Source: DATIXD01 sp035518875
Lineage (GTDB): Bacteria > Pseudomonadota > Gammaproteobacteria > Methylococcales > Methylococcaceae
DNA length: 11,040 bases
Assembly (NCBI GenBank): GCA_035518875.1
Contig: DATIXD010000144.1
Span: 1 to 11,040, forward strand
Direction of reading: 5' to 3'
The notes below the pieces were generated by a model. The model ran no database searches. It saw only the letters and a program-made list of their open reading frames with translations, and was not told the origin of the DNA. A program made the translations under genes and the position numbers. How positions within the stretch are numbered: the first letter of the stretch is position 1; every line of letters starts with the position of its first letter. Shown here piece after piece: positions 6,399-11,040 of the stretch.

Positions 6399-7064
6399 AT
6401 GCGCACGCCCTTCTCGCCGCTCCACCTGCTCTTTCTGGTCGCTTTCGCGCTCTTCGTCATCATCAGCATCAATCTGCAACTGATGACCCTGACGTTCGAA
6501 AAGCTGGGGCTGGCGCCGGGTTCGGCGCTGCTGCTGATACTGAGTTCGCTGTTCGGCAGCCTGATCAACCTGCCGCTGTTCACCCTGCGCGCCACTGCGC
6601 CGCCATCGCCCATCGACAGGCTTTCAGGCGGATTGCTGCGCCCCCCGCGCCTCCCCTTCACCGGCTACACCCAAGTGGCGGTCAATGTCGGCGGCTGCCT
6701 GGTGCCGGTGATGTTTTCCTTTTACCTGATCCGAAACAGTGAGCTTGTGCCGAGCCACATCTTCCTCGCCACTGCCATCGTCGCCACCGTCAGCTACGGG
6801 ATGAGCCGACCCATACCGGGTCTGGGCATCGGCATGCCGATGCTCGTCGCGCCCTTGACCGCAGCGCTCGTGGCGATCCCTCTGGGGGGGGAATACCGTG
6901 CGCCGCTGGCTTACATCGCCGGCTCACTGGGTGTCCTGATCGGCGCCGACGTCCTGCGGCTCAAGGATATCCGCAAGCTGGGCGCGCCGCTCGCCTCCAT
7001 CGGCGGAGCCGGCACGTTCGACGGTATCTTCATGACGGGCCTAGTGGCGGTGCTGCTGACCTAG
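6399..7064 (+). CDS. DUF1614 family integral membrane protein
   Basis: A 221-residue polytopic inner-membrane protein with about seven hydrophobic segments (roughly 8-30, 41-62, 90-110, 117-135, 142-162, 168-185 and 200-220). The sequence pattern, including a SRPIPGLGIGMP motif after the fourth segment and LGAPLASIGGAGTFDGIFMTG near the C-terminus, matches what I recall of DUF1614, whose function is unknown; the aspartate and glycine-rich end is the conserved part. The start is uncertain. ATG 6399 places the first membrane segment near the N-terminus as in relatives but has a poor ribosome binding site. A GTG at 6336, directly after the hsp20 stop with AAGG 8 bases upstream, would add 21 residues encoded across the hairpin. 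I prefer 6399. Confidence 0.87.
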   Translation: MRTPFSPLHLLFLVAFALFVIISINLQLMTLTFEKLGLAPGSALLLILSSLFGSLINLPLFTLRATAPPSPIDRLSGGLLRPPRLPFTGYTQVAVNVGGCLVPVMFSFYLIRNSELVPSHIFLATAIVATVSYGMSRPIPGLGIGMPMLVAPLTAALVAIPLGGEYRAPLAYIAGSLGVLIGADVLRLKDIRKLGAPLASIGGAGTFDGIFMTGLVAVLLT

Positions 7065-7414
7065 GCTCTTTTAAGGGCCTGGGTGATCCGTTCGAATATC
7101 ACAACCGAATGACGGCCAACTCAACGGATTGACCTGTCCGGATTATTCACGAGCAGGCCTTGTAAAGATGTCGCAGCTCAAAATCAATTGGGCCGCTCGA
7201 GTCAACTCAAAATCGAGTGTCGCACAATAGGGCGCGGCCCCGGGCAATCTTGGGCGAAAGACGAGGTAAAGTTCCCGGAAATCAGTTACAAATTTCACAG
7301 ACATTTGCGGATAGGTTGGGTGAGAATTTGATCCAACGGAAGTAACAAACAAAGCCAATAGGCTAGATGGAAGAACTCCGGTATAGCGAAAGACAACTGC
7401 AATAGGAGAGTGTC
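7065..7414. other. Gap with no supported gene
   Basis: No frame here gives a convincing protein. A short dyad overlaps the DUF1614 stop (7063-7080) without a T-run. CTCAAAATC occurs twice, at 7177 and 7206. GTTGG and CCAAC flank a small loop near 7316-7338. The end of the stretch carries the ribosome binding site AGGAGAG (7404-7410) for the small frame that follows. No promoter stands out. Confidence 0.6.
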
Positions 7415-7546
7415 ATGGCTAACACGATTCCCCCGATCGTCGAAGGCGAGCTAAGCGAACACACATTTACCGCCCTTTGGAAATACACGAAATACATCCT
7501 GTGGTTTCATGTGCGAGGGGTGCTATCGGAAACCGAGACCTCTTAA
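7415..7546 (+). CDS. Possible 43-residue small protein
   Basis: A short open frame starting MANTIPPIVEGELSEHTF and ending at TAA 7544-7546. Support comes from an excellent ribosome binding site, AGGAGAG, 4 bases before the ATG, and from otherwise empty flanking DNA. The middle (ALWKYTKYILWFHV, residues 20-33) is aromatic and moderately hydrophobic and could be a short membrane-associated helix. The EH...WKxTKY pattern loosely recalls the tiny subunit IV of bacterial aa3 oxidases, but the membrane helix expected next is missing and no other frame supplies it. I do not recognise it. It may be a genuine small protein, a remnant, or chance. Confidence 0.45.
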   Translation: MANTIPPIVEGELSEHTFTALWKYTKYILWFHVRGVLSETETS

Positions 7547-7643
7547 TCGAGATTCCGGAAAAACGGCAAATTGACAGTACCCGGCGGGGAACTGCGTGAG
7601 CGCCCTGCACGATGCTGCCGAATGACATTGTTTCATGGGCGAG

Positions 7644-10178
7644 CTATGGATGCGATGGATTGCCCTTTGCACGTACCGGTTCTCGCAACTCGATCGTCAC
7701 CGGTTTCACCTTCCATATGTCCTCCGCGTATTCTCGGATGGCGCGGTCGGAGGAGAACCGGCCCATCCGCGCCACGTTGAGTATCGACATGCGCGTCCAG
7801 TGTTCCCGATTTCGGTAGGCGTCGCCCACTCGCTCCTGACAGTCGACGTAGGCCTGATAGTCGGCGAGCACCATATATTCATCGCGATTCAGCAACCACT
7901 CCACCAAGGGTTGAAACAGGTCCCGATCGCCCCGCGAGAAGACGCCATCTCGGATCAAGTCGAGCGCCGCACGCAACCGGGGATTGGCGTCATAGTACTC
8001 CCAGGGCTTGTAAGTTCCCGCCTTAAGCTCATGCACCTGGGCCGCGGTCAGCCCGAACAGGAAGAAATTCTCGGGCCTGACGGCCTCGCGGATTTCTATA
8101 TTGGCGCCATCCAGCGTTCCTATGGTCAATGCTCCGTTCAAAGCGAACTTCATATTGCCGGTTCCGGATGCCTCCTTGCCTGCGGTGGAAATCTGCTGCG
8201 AAAGGTCGGCGCCAGGAAATATCCGCTGACCCTGTTTGACGTTATAACCCGGAATGAAGACGACTTTCAGGCGCCCGCGCAGGTCCGGGTCGCCGTTGAC
8301 GACCTCCGCAATCCCGTTGATGAGTCTGATGATGAGCTTGGCCATGAAGTAGCCGGGCGCAGCCTTGCCGCCGAAGATGACGGTTCGCGGCGTCGTCTCA
8401 AGCGAAGGGTCATGCTTGAGGCGCTGATAGAGCGTGATGATGTGCAGCGCATTCAGATGCTGGCGTTTGTACTCGTGCAGCCGTTTGACCTGAACATCGA
8501 AGAGCGACTCCGGATCCACCACGGTGCCCGTGCGATCAAGGATATATCCGGCAAGATCGCGCTTGTTTTCTTCTTTGACCCGACGCCACGCCTGACGGAA
8601 GGCAGCGTCGTCGGCATAGGGTTCGAGCTGCGCTAGATCGTCCAGTTCCTTGATCCAGCTGTCGCCGATCGTGCGGGAGAGCAGGCGGGTCAATCTCGGA
8701 TTGCTCAGAACCATGAAGCGACGTGGCGTGATGCCGTTGGTCTTGTTGCTGAACTTCTCCGGCCAAAGATCATGGAAATCGCGCAGCGCGTCTCGCTTGA
8801 GGAGTTCGGTGTGCAAGGCAGCCACACCATTGATGGCGTGGCTGCCCACGCAGGCCAGATGGGCCATGCGCACAGACCGCTCGCCCCCTTCATCGATCAG
8901 CGACAACCGCGCCACACGGCCATCATCGCCAGGATAACGGAGACGAACCTCTTCGAGAAAGCGGTGGTTGATTTCGTAAATGATCTCCAGATGACGCGGC
9001 AGGACGCTGCGGAACAGGGGCAAAGACCACGTCTCCAGGGCTTCGGGGAGCAAGGTATGGTTCGTGTAGGCGAAGGTTTTCCGGGTCACATCCCAGGCCT
9101 GTTCCCAGTTCATCAGATGTTCGTCCACCAGCAAGCGCATCAATTCGGCGACGCCGATGGCGGGGTGGGTGTCATTGAGCTGCACGGCATACATTTCGTG
9201 AAAGTTATCTAACGTCTTGCCCCGCTGTTGAAAGTGAATGCGGATCATGTCCTGCAAGGAACAGGAGACGAAAAAGTGCTGCTGTTGCAGACGCAACGCC
9301 TTACCCTGGAGCGGTTCGTCATTGGGGTAGAGAACCTTGGTGATGTTTTCGGAAGTCAGTTTTTGGTTGACCGCACGGTAATAGTCGCCGCTGTTGAACG
9401 CCTGAAAGTCGAAGGATTCGCAGGCCTCCGCCTTCCATAGTCGCAGCAGATTCACCGTGTTGACTCCATAACCTGGCACGGGGGTATCAGAAGCGATCCC
9501 CTTGACGACCCGCTCGGGAATCCAACGCACCCGGCGACGGCCCTGTTCGTCCTGATAAGCCTCGGTATGGCCGCCTAACTTTACGTCGAAAGCGATCTCC
9601 GGGCGCGGGATCTCCCAAGGATTGCCCAGACGCAGCCATTTGTCGGTGACTTCGACTTGCCAGCCGTCGCGGATCTCCTGATCGAAAATGCCGAATTCAT
9701 AACGAATGCCATAGCCAATCGCCGCGATCTGCAGCGTCGCCAAAGAGTCCAAATAGCAGGCGGCCAACCTACCGAGACCGCCGTTCCCCAAGCCGGGTTC
9801 CTCCTCCTGCTCCAGCAATCCGTCGAAGTCGAGGCCAAGTTCCTCGATTGCTTTTCGTACTCGATCGTAGATCCCCAGGTTGGTCAAGTTATTGCCTAAC
9901 TGGGGCCCGAGCAAGAACTCCGCCGAGAGATAACAAACCGTCCTGCTGGCCTGGTCATAATAGGTTTGAGCGCTGTTGACCCAACGGTGCAGCAGGCGAT
10001 CGCGTACGGTATAGGCCAAGGCCAGATAGTGATCATTGCGGGTGGCGACAGCGGGAAACCGCGCCTGAATGAAGAAGAGGTTGTCTAGAAAGGCACGCTC
10101 GATCGCTTCCACGCTAAGGCCGGTGCGAATGTAACGTGACTCCGTTTGACGCAGGGCGAGTTGGCTTGGTGAACTCAT
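7644..10178 (-). CDS. glgP: Glycogen/maltodextrin phosphorylase
   Basis: GT35 phosphorylase that releases glucose-1-phosphate from alpha-1,4-glucan ends using phosphate and pyridoxal phosphate, in the cytoplasm. It is full length at 844 residues, close to other bacterial enzymes (about 800-840). Family motifs are all present: GLGNGGLGRLAACYLDS (129-145), VQVKRLHEYKRQ (562-573), FGGKAAPGY, and the pyridoxal phosphate site GTGNMKFALNGALTIGTLDG with the Schiff-base lysine at K677. I chose ATG 10178 because the family N-terminus begins here. The frame stays open to 10253, but the added residues (MLWCCTSFCSP, then a proline run) look non-native. The ribosome binding site at 10178 is poor, which leaves the start less sure. 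No other glycogen gene (glgA, glgB, glgC, malQ) is adjacent. The + strand ORF over it is a shadow. Confidence 0.96.
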   Translation of the reverse strand: MSSPSQLALRQTESRYIRTGLSVEAIERAFLDNLFFIQARFPAVATRNDHYLALAYTVRDRLLHRWVNSAQTYYDQASRTVCYLSAEFLLGPQLGNNLTNLGIYDRVRKAIEELGLDFDGLLEQEEEPGLGNGGLGRLAACYLDSLATLQIAAIGYGIRYEFGIFDQEIRDGWQVEVTDKWLRLGNPWEIPRPEIAFDVKLGGHTEAYQDEQGRRRVRWIPERVVKGIASDTPVPGYGVNTVNLLRLWKAEACESFDFQAFNSGDYYRAVNQKLTSENITKVLYPNDEPLQGKALRLQQQHFFVSCSLQDMIRIHFQQRGKTLDNFHEMYAVQLNDTHPAIGVAELMRLLVDEHLMNWEQAWDVTRKTFAYTNHTLLPEALETWSLPLFRSVLPRHLEIIYEINHRFLEEVRLRYPGDDGRVARLSLIDEGGERSVRMAHLACVGSHAINGVAALHTELLKRDALRDFHDLWPEKFSNKTNGITPRRFMVLSNPRLTRLLSRTIGDSWIKELDDLAQLEPYADDAAFRQAWRRVKEENKRDLAGYILDRTGTVVDPESLFDVQVKRLHEYKRQHLNALHIITLYQRLKHDPSLETTPRTVIFGGKAAPGYFMAKLIIRLINGIAEVVNGDPDLRGRLKVVFIPGYNVKQGQRIFPGADLSQQISTAGKEASGTGNMKFALNGALTIGTLDGANIEIREAVRPENFFLFGLTAAQVHELKAGTYKPWEYYDANPRLRAALDLIRDGVFSRGDRDLFQPLVEWLLNRDEYMVLADYQAYVDCQERVGDAYRNREHWTRMSILNVARMGRFSSDRAIREYAEDIWKVKPVTIELREPVRAKGNPSHP

Positions 10179-10410
10179 GGGCGGAGGGGGCCGAAGCGTA
10201 CGGTTGAATCTTATGAATGACGGGCTGCAAAATGAAGTGCAACACCATAACATAATCTGTGCAAGTCTCGCCTTGATCAGACATACACCGTCAGACGAAA
10301 CGTGACAGTTCGGCCATCTTCAGCCGTTCCTCCGTTCCTCGCAGCGGTCAGTTGAATGTCGGCTGCGCCCCAGGTAGCTGACGTTCCCGCGGCTATCGTC
10401 CTCGCCTCAA

Positions 10411-10446
10411 GCTCGGCCTTATGGAAAGCTTTACATAAGGCCGAGC
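10411..10446. repeat. 36-bp near-perfect palindrome
   Basis: GCTCGGCCTTATG (10411-10423) is repeated perfectly inverted at 10434-10446. The 10-base centre itself contains the palindrome AAAGCTTT (10425-10432), so the whole element is symmetrical with only one mismatched pair (10424 against 10433). It lies about 230 bases upstream of the phosphorylase start. No T-run follows. It could be a dimer-binding operator, a cruciform, a repeat-family member or an RNA hairpin. Confidence 0.6.
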
Positions 10447-10522
10447 GAGGGCCGGCGGACAAGGTAGGACGTGCGGCGACAGTGCTTCGGTTAGTTGTCA
10501 GTCCCTATTGCGAAGCGTGCGC

Positions 10523-10546
10523 GGCAGCAATGGGGACATTGTTGCC
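10523..10546. repeat. 10-bp stem hairpin with GGGA loop
   Basis: GGCAGCAATG (10523-10532) pairs with CATTGTTGCC (10537-10546), with one G-T wobble, around GGGA, which is a GNRA-type tetraloop if the plus strand is transcribed. It is followed by CCTTCCCC, not by a T-run. Confidence 0.45.
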
Positions 10547-10572
10547 CCTTCCCCAAGAAACCTACACCCGAT

Positions 10573-10604
10573 CTGACAATCGCTGTCAGCTTGAGTCACG
10601 ACTC
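10573..10604. repeat. Two adjacent small palindromes
   Basis: CTGACA (10573-10578) and TGTCAG (10584-10589) form a 6-bp dyad with a 5-base centre. Three bases later GAGTC (10593-10597) and GACTC (10600-10604) form a 5-bp dyad with a 2-base centre. The size suits tandem protein-binding half-sites more than stable RNA hairpins, but short dyads like these can arise by chance. Confidence 0.3.
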
Positions 10605-10793
10605 CTACATAATCGGTGCCGCTTCATTTTGCATCCAATTGAAATGTCTTTCTGAGCCTACGGCGATGGCATTTTTCTGAAGAAGCGGGGAAGGGCGAAT
10701 CGTTGGACCGACCCGTATCCGTGCTGTCAGCCGTTGACACTAACCACCGGCAGCTTGCCGATAGACCACGTTTCCCTTTTCCGCGCCCGCCGT

Positions 10794-10840
10794 GCAAGCG
10801 GCGCGCTCCTGGCGGTAAACCAGTCGCATGCGCCGCTTGC
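10794..10840 (-). terminator. Large hairpin after the right-edge gene
   Basis: GCAAGCGGCGC (10794-10804) is repeated perfectly inverted at 10830-10840, with an inner stem CTGG (10809-10812) and CCAG (10820-10823). On the minus strand it begins 22 bases after the stop of the gene entering from the right edge, where a 3' end structure is expected. No T-run follows, so it is not a classical intrinsic terminator. Confidence 0.4.
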
Positions 10841-10862
10841 GGTTACCGGGATGGTTTGCGGC

Positions 10863-11040
10863 TTACGCCTTGCTCCCCCTGTGGCGCAGCCACCATCCGA
10901 GGAGGATAAGGAGAATCACCAGTACCAGGAGCCACCAGACTTGCGGCGGTTTGTCCTCATCTCCATGTGCTACCACTGTGTCGACGACGACGCCCCCGAA
11001 ATCTTGGGTCCCATTAGCGACCGCGCGCAGGATGAAGGTG
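10863..11040 (-). CDS. C-terminal fragment of an unidentified membrane-anchored protein
   Basis: The last 58 residues of a protein that enters from the right edge and stops at TAA 10865-10863. The fragment starts with a beta-strand-like stretch (TFILRAVANGTQDFGGVVV), then a polar linker ending DEDKPPQ. It finishes with one long hydrophobic helix bounded by tryptophan pairs (VWWLLVLVILLILLGWW) and a basic tail RHRGSK. This layout suggests an exported domain anchored by a single C-terminal membrane helix with a short cytoplasmic tail. There is no LPXTG or PEP-CTERM motif in the part I can see. Family and function cannot be told from the fragment. Its frame is the only one of the three minus frames free of stops and with a sensible composition here. 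Confidence 0.65.
   Translation of the reverse strand, partial: TFILRAVANGTQDFGGVVVDTVVAHGDEDKPPQVWWLLVLVILLILLGWWLRHRGSKA

Larger units (their letters stand above)
10179..10862. other. Palindrome-rich non-coding gap upstream of glgP
   Basis: About 680 bases between the phosphorylase start and the gene at the right edge. No frame gives a recognisable protein. Four or five separate inverted repeats lie here: 10411-10446, 10523-10546, 10573-10589, 10593-10604 and 10794-10840. The glgP promoter should be in the left part, but no well-spaced -35 and -10 pair was found. A minus-strand open frame (10504-10277) ends in a beta-strand-like tail and could be a gene remnant. Confidence 0.6.

Noticed and set aside
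7143..7358. 71-codon minus-strand frame in the gap after DUF1614
   Set aside because: It begins with TTG, has no ribosome binding site and shows no family resemblance.
7415..7546. Reading the 43-residue frame as aa3 oxidase subunit IV
   Set aside because: Only an EH...WKxTKY pattern matches; the membrane helix that defines the family is missing in every frame downstream and no oxidase genes are near.
7571..7599. Perfect TTGACA (7571-7576) as a promoter
   Set aside because: The sequence 16-18 bases downstream is GC-rich with no -10 box, and it points into the 3' end of glgP.
7635..8636. 333-codon plus-strand frame opposite the phosphorylase gene
   Set aside because: Antisense shadow of glgP; no ribosome binding site and no domain.
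10208..10242. TTGCAC with TAAGAT or TTCATA as a glgP promoter
   Set aside because: Spacing is 19-23 bases and the -10 matches are poor, so I could not support a specific promoter.
10356..10655. 99-codon plus-strand frame in the right gap
   Set aside because: It crosses three inverted repeats, lacks a ribosome binding site and has no recognisable domain.
1..11040. CRISPR array, tRNA, rRNA, transposase or integrase
   Set aside because: No regularly spaced direct repeats, cloverleaf-like sequence, ribosomal RNA stretch or mobile-element protein was found in any part of the window.

Overview
The window is GC-rich, densely coding bacterial chromosome. A regulator of the Rsd/AlgQ family, which I know mainly from Gammaproteobacteria, together with a System I (Ccm) cytochrome c maturation cluster, points to a gammaproteobacterium that makes c-type cytochromes. 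A methanotroph or sulfur-oxidiser type lineage is possible, but nothing here settles the genus. Except for the small unidentified ones, the genes look like ordinary chromosomal housekeeping or stress genes. I see no transposase, integrase, phage gene, CRISPR array, rRNA or tRNA.

Layout. Bases 1-3381 are on the minus strand: rsd-like anti-sigma factor, zinc-ribbon Nudix hydrolase, then ccmD, ccmE and the first 524 codons of ccmF, which runs off the left edge. The three ccm genes are joined by ATGA overlaps. Bases 3557-7064 are on the plus strand: purD, an AlkB-type dioxygenase and a 61-residue zinc-ribbon protein lie 10 bases apart. They are followed, after hairpin-containing gaps, by a small heat-shock protein (Hsp20) and a DUF1614 membrane protein. 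Bases 7065-7643 hold no clear large gene, only a 43-codon open frame with a strong ribosome binding site. A full-length glycogen/maltodextrin phosphorylase lies on the minus strand at 7644-10178. Bases 10179-10862 are non-coding and rich in inverted repeats. The C-terminus of an unidentified membrane-anchored protein enters on the minus strand at the right edge.

How the genes relate. CcmD, CcmE and CcmF act in sequence to release, carry and ligate heme to apocytochrome c in the periplasm. Rsd and the Nudix enzyme probably share a transcript and fit growth-phase control and nucleotide clean-up. PurD (purine synthesis), AlkB (repair of alkylated nucleobases) and the zinc-ribbon protein probably share a transcript that begins at a divergent promoter region opposite rsd. 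Hsp20 adds protein protection. Phosphorylase mobilises storage glucan.

I did not find a convincing new multi-gene system. The items most worth a second look are the two small proteins (5530-5715 and 7415-7546), a dyad between the rsd and purD promoters, a perfect 13-bp inverted repeat ahead of hsp20, and the palindrome-rich gap upstream of the phosphorylase.
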